Of a stretch of 33,012 bases of DNA, positions 22,818 to 31,384 are shown piece after piece. Under the pieces are notes generated by a model, which did not search any database, was not told the origin of the DNA, and saw only the letters and a list, made by a program, of their open reading frames with translations. Location of the stretch: positions 1-33,012 of the forward strand of contig NZ_JASBYU010000019.1 of NCBI RefSeq assembly GCF_029983815.1, written 5' to 3'. Positions within the stretch are counted from its first letter, which is position 1, and the number at the start of each line of letters is the position of its first letter. Source of the DNA: Lagierella sp. Its GTDB lineage: Bacteria > Bacillota > Clostridia > Tissierellales > Peptoniphilaceae. A program made the translations under genes and the position numbers.

Positions 22818-23322
22818 CCGACTGCGGAGCGTTTTGAAGGAAAGCCAACAGCTTTCCTACCTCTTGTTCCGCGGGGTATTTAGGGGCTGCGCAAGCCCCT
22901 AAATCGTTGGAAGGGTAAGGGGGAGGGAGATTTTAAAGAGGGAGGCCGTTAGGAAACATTACGAAACGTTCCTTAGTCCCCTCCTAGGTTAAGAAAAGAA
23001 TATTCTTCTAGAAGAAGGATTTCACAAAGTTTATCAAACTTTGAATATAAACCTCGCCGTTGGGCGAACTCCAACCCACTGGTTCCCAAGTCCCTTCCCT
23101 TTATTTTGAAAAGAACATAAAACTTTTAAATTGAATTTATCGAAATTTATCAAATTTCGCCAACCCCTCGCTGGGTAGGCAAAAAACAAGCTCCATTATG
23201 CCTCCCTCTTTAAGGTTAGAAAAGAATATTAAGCTTTAAAATTATAGTTTCAGAGAATTTGAAAAAATCCAAATACAATTATAAAAGGTTATAGGAAAGC
23301 CAACAGCTTTCCTACTGCTTTT

Positions 23323-23450
23323 TTAGCAGGGTGTTCAGGGACGGCTAGTCCCTGAATTTATGGAGGGGCAAAGGGTTGGGATTTAAAGGGAAGGGAAAGG
23401 GAACCATCAAATAGGTTCCCAATTCCTTCCCTTTATCTTGAAAAAAATAA
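23323..23450 (+). repeat. A-element copy 4
   Basis: Double-hairpin module as at 1051-1187, preceded as usual by a GGAAAGC/GCTTTCC hairpin and TAGCAGGG. Confidence 0.88.
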
Positions 23451-23840
23451 AACTTAAATTAAAATTTTATCAAAATTTATAAAATTTTGAATAACATTGC
23501 CTGTAGGCAAACACCAACCTACTGGTTCCCCAATTCCCTCCTAGGTTAAGAAAAGAATATTCTTCTAGAAGAAGGATTTCACAAAGTTTATCAAACTTTG
23601 AATATAAACCTCGCCGTTGGGCGAACTCCAACCCACTGGTTCCCAATTCCTTCCCTTTATCTTGAAAAAAATAAAACTTAAATTAAAATTTTATCAAAAT
23701 TTATAAAATTTTGAATAACATTGCCTGTAGGCAAACACCAACCTGCTGGTTCCCCAATTCCTTCCTAGGTTAAGAAAAGAATATAATTTTAGAAGAAGGA
23801 TTTTTCAAAGTTTTTGAAACTTTGCACAAATGTTAAAAAA
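23417..23840 (+). repeat. 224-bp tandem duplication
   Basis: The unit beginning TCCCAATTCCTTCCC at 23417 starts again at 23641, period 224. It includes the GCCTGTAGGC, CCAACCTNCTGGTTCCCC, CCTAGGTTAAG and AATATNNTTCTAGAAGAAGG segments. Copies are almost identical until about 23790, after which the second drifts. A third, partial unit lies at 22978-23110. Confidence 0.88.
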
Positions 23841-23848
23841 CAAACGTT

Positions 23849-23902
23849 AAAAACGAATTTGATCCTGAAATCATACATGATTTCCAGCTCAATTCGTTTT
23901 TC
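23849..23902. terminator. long terminator-like hairpin before the symporter gene
   Basis: AAAAACGAATTTGA (23849-23862) pairs with TCA-ATTCGTTTTT (23889-23901). Within it GAAATCA pairs with TGATTTC around TACA (23867-23884). The T-tract suits a terminator, but no gene ends within 1.4 kb on the plus strand. Confidence 0.65.
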
Positions 23903-24003
23903 TTAAATTGGGTATGTATATAATAGTTCGTGATTTTCTTGGTAAAATAAATAGTTTCGTGATAATCAGATTTGTATTATATCATACTAATTTAGTAGGA
24001 AAC

Positions 24004-24033
24004 TTGACCGAGAAGATTATACGGTTGTATAAT
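24004..24033 (+). promoter_or_regulatory. promoter of the symporter gene
   Basis: TTGACC (24004-24009) and TATAAT (24028-24033) with an 18-nt spacer; leader about 30 nt with TAGGAG before the start. Confidence 0.72.
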
Positions 24034-24071
24034 AAACGTACAAAAAATTTAATTGATAGGAGTGTTATTTA

Positions 24072-25358
24072 ATGAAAATTTGGGCTTTAGTTGCCGCTTT
24101 TGTTCTTTTTGCCGTTTTATTTTTCATGGCAAAGAAAAAAGTAAACTTCGGCGCTAGAACGATTATTGCAGCCCTACTTGGTATAGGACTGGGACTTGCT
24201 TTTAAAGGCAATGTAGATTATGTTACAGTTTTCGGTTCTATATACGCAAATCTATTATTTGCGATAGTAGTACCGCTATTATTCACATCCATAGTTAGTA
24301 CTGTGGTATCTTTAGAGAGTATTGAGAAGATGAGGTCTATTGGAGCGAAGACCATTGGAATCCTAAGTTTGCACAATGTACTAGGATCCATTTTAGGACT
24401 TATTCTAGGAGTTTTATTTAAAATTGGTACAAATAGTTCTTTAACTGTACCTGCAAACGCAGAGGTAAAAGAGGTTCCACCATTTACTGAAGCCTTTGTA
24501 AACTTCTTCCCTGACAATGTAATTGGAAATATGGCAGAGGCGAAAGTAATTCCAACTATTATATTTGCAGTTTTATTGGGACTTGCAATTCTTCAACTTG
24601 AAGAAAGAGGAGAAGGAGAAAAGTCAAAACCATTTATGAGCTTTATAAACTCAGCTGCAGCAGTAATATTTAGATTTACTGGTATGATTATAGACTTTAC
24701 ACCATATGCAGTACTGGCACTTATGGCAAATGCGGTGTCAAGAACAGACATGGCAAGTATAAAACCTCTATTGTTAGTGTTGATACTGACTTATGTGGCT
24801 TCAATATTCCACTCTTATATTACAACAGGAGCACTACTTGCACTATTTGCTAAAGTAAATCCTATAACATTCTTCAAGAAGTACTTCCCAGTACAACTTA
24901 TTGGATTTACTACACAGTCTTCAGTTGGTACCATACCAGCAAATACTCAAAACCTTACAGAAAAGATGGGAGTTTCAGAAAAGGTTGCAACCTTTGTAGC
25001 TTCTACAGGTTCATCAGTAGGAATGCCAGGTTGTGCAGGGTTCTGGCCAGTTCTTTCAGCTATATTAACCCTTAATGTAATGGGCCAACAATTTACAGTA
25101 GGTCAATATGTAATGCTTATAATTGTGGCATTGGCAGTTTCCCTTGGAACAGTAGGAGTTCCAGGAACAGCTACCATAACAACAACAGCGGTTTTCGTAG
25201 CCATGGGACTTCCAGTAGAAATGGTTGTTCTTATGAGTCCAATCTCAATGATTGCAGATATGGGTAGAACAGCAACAAATGTTACAGCAGCAGGATCATC
25301 AGCGGTTATTGTTGCAGCAAGTGAAAATGAATTAGATAGAGAAGTTTTTAATTCTTAA
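24072..25358 (+). CDS. dicarboxylate/amino acid:cation symporter, cystine (TcyP)-like
   Basis: A 428-residue membrane protein of the DAACS (GltP/DctA/TcyP) family, with about eight membrane helices and two re-entrant loops. Motifs: IVVPLLFTSIVS near 65-77, the first re-entrant loop SSVGTIPANTQNLTEKMGVSEK (~277-298), VASTGSSVGMPGCAGFWPVL (~303-322), and the substrate-site helix DMGRTATNVT (~396-405). The GxxGCAG form and the VSEKVATF stretch resemble the B. subtilis cystine carrier TcyP more than glutamate carriers, so sodium- or proton-coupled cystine uptake is my best guess; other amino acids or dicarboxylates are possible. Single-gene unit with its own promoter and terminator, ATG after TAGGAG. 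Confidence 0.85.
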   Translation: MKIWALVAAFVLFAVLFFMAKKKVNFGARTIIAALLGIGLGLAFKGNVDYVTVFGSIYANLLFAIVVPLLFTSIVSTVVSLESIEKMRSIGAKTIGILSLHNVLGSILGLILGVLFKIGTNSSLTVPANAEVKEVPPFTEAFVNFFPDNVIGNMAEAKVIPTIIFAVLLGLAILQLEERGEGEKSKPFMSFINSAAAVIFRFTGMIIDFTPYAVLALMANAVSRTDMASIKPLLLVLILTYVASIFHSYITTGALLALFAKVNPITFFKKYFPVQLIGFTTQSSVGTIPANTQNLTEKMGVSEKVATFVASTGSSVGMPGCAGFWPVLSAILTLNVMGQQFTVGQYVMLIIVALAVSLGTVGVPGTATITTTAVFVAMGLPVEMVVLMSPISMIADMGRTATNVTAAGSSAVIVAASENELDREVFNS

Positions 25359-25372
25359 TAGTAAGGATAGTT

Positions 25373-25397
25373 AAAGGGAAGCGAAATGCTTCCTTTT
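25373..25397 (+). terminator. intrinsic terminator of the symporter gene
   Basis: AAAGGGAAGC pairs with GCTTCCTTTT around GAAAT, followed by ATTATG. Confidence 0.8.
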
Positions 25398-25477
25398 ATT
25401 ATGCCTTTTTTGTTTGTAATCGAGCACTTTTTCTAATAGGTTAATTCTAGGTTAAGGATAATTACATATATAAATAA

Positions 25478-25505
25478 TTAACAGGGTAGATTAATAAAGT
25501 ATTAA
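25478..25505 (+). promoter_or_regulatory. possible promoter of the CWB2-LRR/peptide importer operon
   Basis: TTAACA (25478-25483) and TATTAA (25500-25505) with a 16-nt spacer, 32 nt before the start codon. Weak match at -10. Confidence 0.4.
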
Positions 25506-25536
25506 ATGTTAAAATGGTAACAAGGACGGTGATTTA

Positions 25537-27792
25537 ATGAGGAAATATTTAAAAATTCTTTTGGCAATTGCTCTTGTAGTTCTTCTACCGACTACAGATC
25601 TTGCAAAGGAAAGTAAAAGAATTTATGGAAAGGACAGATATGAAACGGCATTGGAAATAAGCAGACGATATGTCAAAACTTCTGATAAGGTCATAGTTTT
25701 GTCAGGTGAAAGTTATCCCGATGCTATTTCTGCATCCGCACTTTCTGCTGAAAGGGGATACCCTATATTTTTAGCTAGAAAAAATAGTGTATCAAAGGAA
25801 GTAATAGAAGAAATTAAGAGGGTAAAACCTAACGAAATCCTTCTAATAGGAGGAGATACTACTATATCAGAGAATGTAAAAGAGGCTCTGTCAAAGGTTG
25901 CAGTTGTAAAACGAATTTCTGGAAAGGATAGGTATGAAACATCTCTTGAAGTCTTTGAGTACAAGAAGGGATTAAATTCAAAGTCTAGAAGGGTTGTTTT
26001 TGCATCTGGTAGGAATTTTGCTGATGCTCTTGTAGCGGCTCCATATATCTGTGATGAAGGTTCTGTCATTCTTTATGATGAAGGTTGTGGCATTGATTTA
26101 AAAAAATATAGTCCAGAATTGATATTTGGTGGAAAGACCAGCCTTCCTGGGTTTGAGAATGTGGAAAGAATTTCTGGAAAGGATAGATATGAAACTTCTA
26201 TAAAATTGGCTAAATTGTTCGATTCTAATACTGTAGTTTTTGCCAGTGGGAAAGATTATCCTGATGCTTTAGCAGGAGCGCTTGTTGCAAGGACAGAAGA
26301 AGCTCCAATTATTTTAATTAAAAATGATCACATTCCAAATGGTGTAAAAAAATATATTAAAGAAAGTAAAATAGAAAAAGCAATTTTCTTAGGCGGTAAA
26401 ACTTCTATTTCTAATGACGTTTTGAAAGAAATTGATGGCTTATTATATGAGGAAAATAAAAGCGAAGAAACTAGAATAAGCGATAATAAAATAAAGCTTA
26501 ACAAAGATGAATTAATAAATGAATTAAAAATCGGAAAAGAGCTTGTGAAATCTAAGATGTCTCCGGAAGATAGATTGATTTTAGAAGATTCTATAAGTCA
26601 AGCAGAAAATGCGTTAAAGAAAGCAAAGAAGCAAGAAGATATAGATAAAGCTATAGAGAAATTAAGAGAAATTATAAACAAAACACAAAAGAAAGTATAT
26701 ATTGACATTGAGGATGAACTGTTTAGAAAGGTATTAAACAAAAATCTATCCATGGATCGAAAGGAAAATAGTCCTATCACTGTTGAAGAGATGGAAAGTT
26801 TGAAGGAAATTTCTATTTTTCTGGATAAGGATGGAAAGCCAACTTACGGTGAAAAATTTGATTATTCTATTTTAGGTATCCCAAAGGATTTATCTGGAAC
26901 TAAGGATTTTAAATTTGCTGTTTCAAGGGGAATAAAAAGCATAAAGGGGATAGAATATGCAATTAATCTTGAAAAACTAAAAATTAATGAAAATGAAATA
27001 GCAGACATCAACCCTTTAAAAGGTCTAAGAAAATTAAAATATTTAGAAATTCAAAGAAATAGAATTGTTGATATTTCTCCTCTAAAAGATTTAAAAAATC
27101 TTGAATTTTTAAAGCTTTACAATAACTTGATTGAGGATGTAACACCTTTGGAAGGGCTGACAAACCTTACGGGTTTAGATCTACATTACAATGTTACAGT
27201 TGAAGGGGACGAATACAATAAGATTATATCTAAGGGGATTACAGATATTTCACCATTAAAGAACTTAAAGAAGTTAGAATTTTTAGATATTTCTGCCAAC
27301 AGGATTGAGGATATTTCTATTGTCAAAGACTTTCCAAATATTGTGGATTTGGACTTTACAGGCAATAGAGTTAATGACTACACTGGGCTTGGTAAATTTA
27401 TAGCTGAAAGGCTTCCTAGACAATTTGAAGGATTTGGAAGTATAGGATTTTCAAGTCAATCTGTAAGGATTGATGAGAAATTAAAATATAGTGAAAATCC
27501 TATTTCATTTGAAAATCCATATAAGGGTTTTGATGAACTTGAAAAGGGATTAGAAGAAGCTTTTATGATGGAAGAAGAGATAAATCTTTTAGAATACCTA
27601 GAAGCGGATTTTCCAGGTATTAATGCTTCTTATGATAAGGAAATCAATAAAATAAATCTAGATATAGCTAAAGAGGTGCTTTTAGAAAATAGAGGAAAAG
27701 AAATAGTTGTGAACTTAAATATCAATTTTTTAGGTGCCTTTGAGTGGAAGATTAAAGATATTACCATTCAAATAGGAGAAGATATCAAATAA
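25537..27792 (+). CDS. CWB2-anchored leucine-rich repeat surface protein (internalin-like)
   Basis: 751 residues. Signal peptide (1 to ~23), then three CWB2 repeats at the N-terminus (~27-126, 127-211 and 212-305), each opening (Y/S)GKDRYET; the second is contracted and has CGI in place of the usual loop. Residues ~320-390 are a Lys/Glu-rich helical FIVAR-like segment. Residues ~475-610 are leucine-rich repeats of the internalin type (NLEKLKINENEIADINPL, then LKNLEFLKLYNNLIEDVTPL). Residues ~625-751 are an unrecognised beta-rich end domain. CWB2 is N-terminal here but C-terminal in the other large CWB2 proteins of this window. LRRs bind proteins, so this is a candidate adhesin. The ABC importer begins 15 nt after its stop, with its own AGGAGG, which suggests one operon. 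Confidence 0.85.
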   Translation: MRKYLKILLAIALVVLLPTTDLAKESKRIYGKDRYETALEISRRYVKTSDKVIVLSGESYPDAISASALSAERGYPIFLARKNSVSKEVIEEIKRVKPNEILLIGGDTTISENVKEALSKVAVVKRISGKDRYETSLEVFEYKKGLNSKSRRVVFASGRNFADALVAAPYICDEGSVILYDEGCGIDLKKYSPELIFGGKTSLPGFENVERISGKDRYETSIKLAKLFDSNTVVFASGKDYPDALAGALVARTEEAPIILIKNDHIPNGVKKYIKESKIEKAIFLGGKTSISNDVLKEIDGLLYEENKSEETRISDNKIKLNKDELINELKIGKELVKSKMSPEDRLILEDSISQAENALKKAKKQEDIDKAIEKLREIINKTQKKVYIDIEDELFRKVLNKNLSMDRKENSPITVEEMESLKEISIFLDKDGKPTYGEKFDYSILGIPKDLSGTKDFKFAVSRGIKSIKGIEYAINLEKLKINENEIADINPLKGLRKLKYLEIQRNRIVDISPLKDLKNLEFLKLYNNLIEDVTPLEGLTNLTGLDLHYNVTVEGDEYNKIISKGITDISPLKNLKKLEFLDISANRIEDISIVKDFPNIVDLDFTGNRVNDYTGLGKFIAERLPRQFEGFGSIGFSSQSVRIDEKLKYSENPISFENPYKGFDELEKGLEEAFMMEEEINLLEYLEADFPGINASYDKEINKINLDIAKEVLLENRGKEIVVNLNINFLGAFEWKIKDITIQIGEDIK

Positions 27793-27807
27793 AATTAGGA
27801 GGAATTT

Positions 27808-29523
27808 ATGGGAAAAAATTTATTGAAAAAAATTTTGAGCGTGTTTTTGGTATTTGCTTTTGTAGTTGCGCCTCTTTCTGCATGTGGGAAGAAAGATGGT
27901 GGAGATGCTACTGGAGGTAAATCCGAAAGTACTGAATCGGTAAGTGACAATAAGGAAAAAAAGGATACGGATGAATTAATATATGGTATTACTTCATCAC
28001 CTGAAGGAAATTTTAATCCACTTTTCTTTAACACTCAATATGACGGTAATGTGGTTTCTTTGGTATATGACTCATTACTTAGATTAAATTCAAATATTGA
28101 AATTGAACCTGCTATGGCGGAAAAGTATGAAATGACAGAAGACGGAAAGAAAATTACCTTTACTTTAAAGGATGGGCTTAAGTTTCATGACGGTCAACCT
28201 CTTACAAGTGCTGATGTTAAATTCACTTTGGAAGCTTTAGCAAATAAAGACTATGAAGGTGACTTAGCAAGTTATGTGGAATCAATTACAGGATTTGAAG
28301 CTTTTAATAAGGGTGAAGCAAAGGATTTGACGGGAATTGCTACTCCTGATGAAAAAACTGTTGAGATATCCTTTGATGTGCCTTATTCTCCAGTATTAAT
28401 AAATATTGGTACTTTAGGAATAATTCCTAAACATGTATGGGAAAAGATAGATTTTGCTAATTGGGCGAAATCAGAAAAAGAATTGGCAAATCCTATAGGG
28501 TCTGGTCCTTATAAGTTTGAAGAGTTTAAACAAGGAGAGTTTGTAAAGCTTATTGCAAATGAAGATTATTATGATGGAACTCCAAAGTTAAATAAATTTA
28601 CTTTTAAAGTTGTAAATGAAGATACTGTAACAGCAGAACTTATTAATGGAACTGTTGACTTAGCTGATATTTCTGGAGTTAAAGCAGATGACGAAACCAA
28701 ACTAAAGGATGAAAATGTGACGGTTAAAAGATATCCTAACTCGAAAATTCAGTATATGGGATTTAATTTAAGAAATGATATATTAAAGGATATCAATGTT
28801 AGAACCGCTGTTGCTTATGGAATAGACAGAGAAGCTATAGTTAAGGGACTGTTGGAAGGTAATGGAGAAGTTATAGATACACCTATGGTACCAACTCTTT
28901 GGTCCTATCCGAAGGAAGGTTTAGTTGAATATAAAAAGGACGTTGAAAAGGCTAAAGAACTTTTAAAATCTGCGGGCTATGAAGATACTGACAATAGTGG
29001 TTATGTAGATAAAGATGGAAAAGATTTAGAACTTTCATTAGACGTTCCGACTGGTGATCAAATTAGAGAACAAACTGGAACGATTATCCAAAATGATTTG
29101 AAAGATATAGGTATAAAAGTTAATTTAGAACCTAGAGAGTTTGAAGCGGTAATGGAAAAAGTTGTTGGTAACCATGACTTTGAACTATATTTAATGGGTA
29201 ATACTTTGGATGCTGATCCAGATCCAACTCCTTACTGGAGATCAACTCAAGCTTCTGACGAACCAGGAGTTTATGGATGGAATATAGCTGCTTTTAAAAA
29301 TGAAGAAGCGGATAAGCTTATGGATTTAAATAGACAACAAATCAATGTGGATGAAAGAGCTAATACTCTTAAGGATTTTGGTAAGATATTGAATAAAGAA
29401 TTGCCATGGATTCCGCTATATGCTTCAGATATTGTAAAAGCTTACAATGCAGGGTTAAAAAACTATGAACCTAATACTTTCGTGGATTTTTACAATGTAC
29501 AAAACTGGGAATTAGTAAAATAA
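27808..29523 (+). CDS. ABC importer substrate-binding lipoprotein, peptide/nickel (SBP_bac_5) family
   Basis: A 571-residue lipoprotein with lipobox LSAC (cysteine 26), a Gly/Ser/Thr/Glu linker (~30-52), then the family-5 solute-binding fold. Landmarks include ITFTLKDGLKFHDGQPLTSADV-type sequence (~112-133), GSGPYKFEEF (~231-240), NGTVDLADI (~278-286), NVRTAVAYGIDREAI (~330-344) and the C-terminal PWIPLYASD. Family members bind oligopeptides, dipeptides, nickel-ligand complexes or sugars; the sequence alone does not say which. It precedes two permeases and two ATPases. A hairpin directly after the gene may keep it more abundant than the rest. Confidence 0.9.
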   Translation: MGKNLLKKILSVFLVFAFVVAPLSACGKKDGGDATGGKSESTESVSDNKEKKDTDELIYGITSSPEGNFNPLFFNTQYDGNVVSLVYDSLLRLNSNIEIEPAMAEKYEMTEDGKKITFTLKDGLKFHDGQPLTSADVKFTLEALANKDYEGDLASYVESITGFEAFNKGEAKDLTGIATPDEKTVEISFDVPYSPVLINIGTLGIIPKHVWEKIDFANWAKSEKELANPIGSGPYKFEEFKQGEFVKLIANEDYYDGTPKLNKFTFKVVNEDTVTAELINGTVDLADISGVKADDETKLKDENVTVKRYPNSKIQYMGFNLRNDILKDINVRTAVAYGIDREAIVKGLLEGNGEVIDTPMVPTLWSYPKEGLVEYKKDVEKAKELLKSAGYEDTDNSGYVDKDGKDLELSLDVPTGDQIREQTGTIIQNDLKDIGIKVNLEPREFEAVMEKVVGNHDFELYLMGNTLDADPDPTPYWRSTQASDEPGVYGWNIAAFKNEEADKLMDLNRQQINVDERANTLKDFGKILNKELPWIPLYASDIVKAYNAGLKNYEPNTFVDFYNVQNWELVK

Positions 29524-29530
29524 TAATTTT

Positions 29531-29560
29531 AATAGGCTGGCTCGATAGGGTCGGCCTATT
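29531..29560 (+). terminator. hairpin after the binding-protein gene, partial terminator
   Basis: AATAGGCTGGCTC pairs with GGGTCGGCCTATT around GATA (some G-T pairs). The following TATAAAATAG is a weak T-run, so read-through into the permeases is expected; a common arrangement in binding-protein operons. Confidence 0.6.
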
Positions 29561-29654
29561 TATAAAATAGTGAAATTTACTTGTACCTAGTAATACAAAA
29601 CAAAGAGTTAATAGAAAAATATTAAAATAGATGGAACGGAAAGGTAATATTATT

Positions 29655-30611
29655 ATGAAAAAAATAACTAAAAGGTTAGGGATAATAGTAGCTATGGTTA
29701 TTGGAATTTCAATGCTGATGTTTGTCCTTATGCAGATGATTCCAGGAAACCCTTACTCGAGTTATATAAAGCAGGGAATGAGTCCAGAACAAATTGAAAA
29801 TATGTTGAGAAATAAAGGCTACTATGATCCTCTTCCTGTTAAATTTGGGAAGTGGTTTTTATCCTTTATCAGATTTGATTTTGGAAATTCTATTCAATAT
29901 AATAGACCGGTCATTAAGGTAATTCTTGAAAGAATACCAAATACTATAATGCTGACAATACCCTCATTGATATTTGCAGTTATTCTATCGGTGTTAATTG
30001 GGAGATATGTAGCGTTTAAAGGAGGGTTTATCTATAAACTAGTTGATGTTATATCCATGGTTGGTATATCAATGCCTACATTTCTTATAGCGATTATTTT
30101 AATAAAATGGCTTGCCTTTGACAATAAAATTTTCCCGATTTCTGGTACTGGAGAATTAGCACAGGGGTCTAAATTGCCTATTTGGCTAAATAGGATATAT
30201 CATGGTGTATTACCGGTTATCGTATTAACTTTCATTCAATTTTCCGCCCTAGTAAGGTATGTTATAGGATTTATGAAAAGGGTTAGAAATGAAGATTATA
30301 TTAAAACCTATAGGGGTTTTGGAATGACGGAATATCGTGCTTATAAAAAAATTGGATTTAAAAACATAGCTCCAAAACTATTGATTATGGTACTTATGGA
30401 AGTTCCGGGGATAATTTCTGGAATGTTGATAACGGAAACTGTTTTTGTTTGGCCTGGTATTGGTAGGTTGAATTATGATGCAGTTATGGCAAGAGACTAT
30501 CCATTGATACTTGGAATTATAATGATTATTTCAGTAATGGTTCTAATTTCCAATCTGATAGCAGATATTTTGAGTTCAAGACTTGACAGACGTTTAGAGG
30601 TGATGGAATGA
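29655..30611 (+). CDS. peptide/nickel ABC permease, DppB/OppB type
   Basis: A 318-residue membrane protein. First membrane helix LGIIVAMVIGISMLMFVLM, then the family mark QMIPGNPY and the periplasmic SFIRFDFGNSI; BPD_transp_1 core with about six helices. The EAA cytoplasmic loop is at RNEDYIKTYRGFGMTEYRAY (~217-236), followed by KNIAPKLLIMVL, and TETVFVWPGIGRL lies near 265-277. Start chosen at 29655 because AAAGG precedes it at usable spacing; the ATG at 29631 has none. Its last codons overlap the next permease (ATGA), so the two are translationally coupled. Confidence 0.9.
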   Translation: MKKITKRLGIIVAMVIGISMLMFVLMQMIPGNPYSSYIKQGMSPEQIENMLRNKGYYDPLPVKFGKWFLSFIRFDFGNSIQYNRPVIKVILERIPNTIMLTIPSLIFAVILSVLIGRYVAFKGGFIYKLVDVISMVGISMPTFLIAIILIKWLAFDNKIFPISGTGELAQGSKLPIWLNRIYHGVLPVIVLTFIQFSALVRYVIGFMKRVRNEDYIKTYRGFGMTEYRAYKKIGFKNIAPKLLIMVLMEVPGIISGMLITETVFVWPGIGRLNYDAVMARDYPLILGIIMIISVMVLISNLIADILSSRLDRRLEVME

Positions 30612-31384
30612 AAAAAGTGTATATTAGTATTTTGGCTATTTTAATGTTATTTATTTGGGTTGGACCGATTTTTCATCCTGTTGACCCTGCTAAAACTGAT
30701 TTAGGAAGCATTCAAAGACCTCCAGAAAGCGACCACCTTTTAGGAACAGATGGACTAGGTAGAGATATTCTAGTTAGACTTATGCACGGGGGGAGAAAAT
30801 CTGTTGTAATATCTTTCACTTCAACAGTTCTAAAAATGCTATTGTCTTTGACTCTCGCTTTTTTAGCGTCAGGATCTAAAAGAATAGAAAATTTTATCAT
30901 GAGAATAGTAGATGTTTTTATGTGTTTTCCCTTTTATGTTCTGGCTTTATGTATAGCGGCTTTTATAGGATCCAACGTTAGAAATCTCATCTTAGTAATT
31001 GTCGTCTTCACATTTGCTCCTGCAACAAGACTCTTGGTAAATGAGATTAAGGTTATAAAGGACATGGAGTTTATCCAATTGCTTAAGGTAAATGGAATTA
31101 AAAGTTCTGTAATTCTTTTTAAACATATCATTCCAAATATTAGAGATACTCTATTGGTCATATTTACAAGCTCTATGGCACAGGCGATTTTAATGGAAGC
31201 TAGTCTATCTTTTTTAGGATTCGGCATAAAGGAACCACAGACAAGTCTAGGTACGATCTTGGCTGTTGCGTTAAATATATTAAATGTTAAAGACAAATGG
31301 TGGATGTGGCTTCCGGCAGGTGTTTTAGTAGTGTTGTTAGTCTTTTCGATTCAAGGATTAGGTGAAGAATATGCTGGAAGTTAG
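30608..31384 (+). CDS. peptide/nickel ABC permease, DppC/OppC type (short form)
   Basis: A 258-residue permease. An N-terminal helix and HPVDP stretch precede HLLGTDGLGRDILVRLMHGGR (the DppC/OppC signature HxLGTDxxGRD), then about five membrane helices with the EAA loop EFIQLLKVNGIKSSVILFKHI (~153-173) and LSFLGFGIKEPQTSLG (~196-211). Shorter than the usual 280-300 residues because of a reduced N-terminus, but all core motifs are present. Overlaps dppB by 4 nt and the ATPase gene by 14 nt. Confidence 0.9.
   Translation: MKKVYISILAILMLFIWVGPIFHPVDPAKTDLGSIQRPPESDHLLGTDGLGRDILVRLMHGGRKSVVISFTSTVLKMLLSLTLAFLASGSKRIENFIMRIVDVFMCFPFYVLALCIAAFIGSNVRNLILVIVVFTFAPATRLLVNEIKVIKDMEFIQLLKVNGIKSSVILFKHIIPNIRDTLLVIFTSSMAQAILMEASLSFLGFGIKEPQTSLGTILAVALNILNVKDKWWMWLPAGVLVVLLVFSIQGLGEEYAGS

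Larger units (their letters stand above)
22485..23848. repeat. intergenic repeat island 5 (largest, 1.36 kb)
   Basis: No gene in 1.36 kb. In order: half-module CAACCGACCACTCAATTATTG; heptamer tract GAAGTGGGAAGTGGGAAGTG; divergent B element (22546-22628); GAAGTGATCCCGCACTCAG broken B edge; long (GTGAGAR)n tract (22662-22702); second divergent B element (22733-22817); GGAAAGC hairpin; TTCCGCGGGG/GGGGC...GCCCC module (22863-22912); CCCCTCCTAGG and CTCGCCGTTGGGCGAAC modules; GGAAAGC hairpin (23293-23313); A element (23323-23450); and a 224-bp tandem duplication (23417-23840). Confidence 0.82.

Noticed and set aside
22485..23848. CRISPR array
   Set aside because: Repeats are of mixed length, without regular 30-40-bp spacers, and no cas genes are in view.
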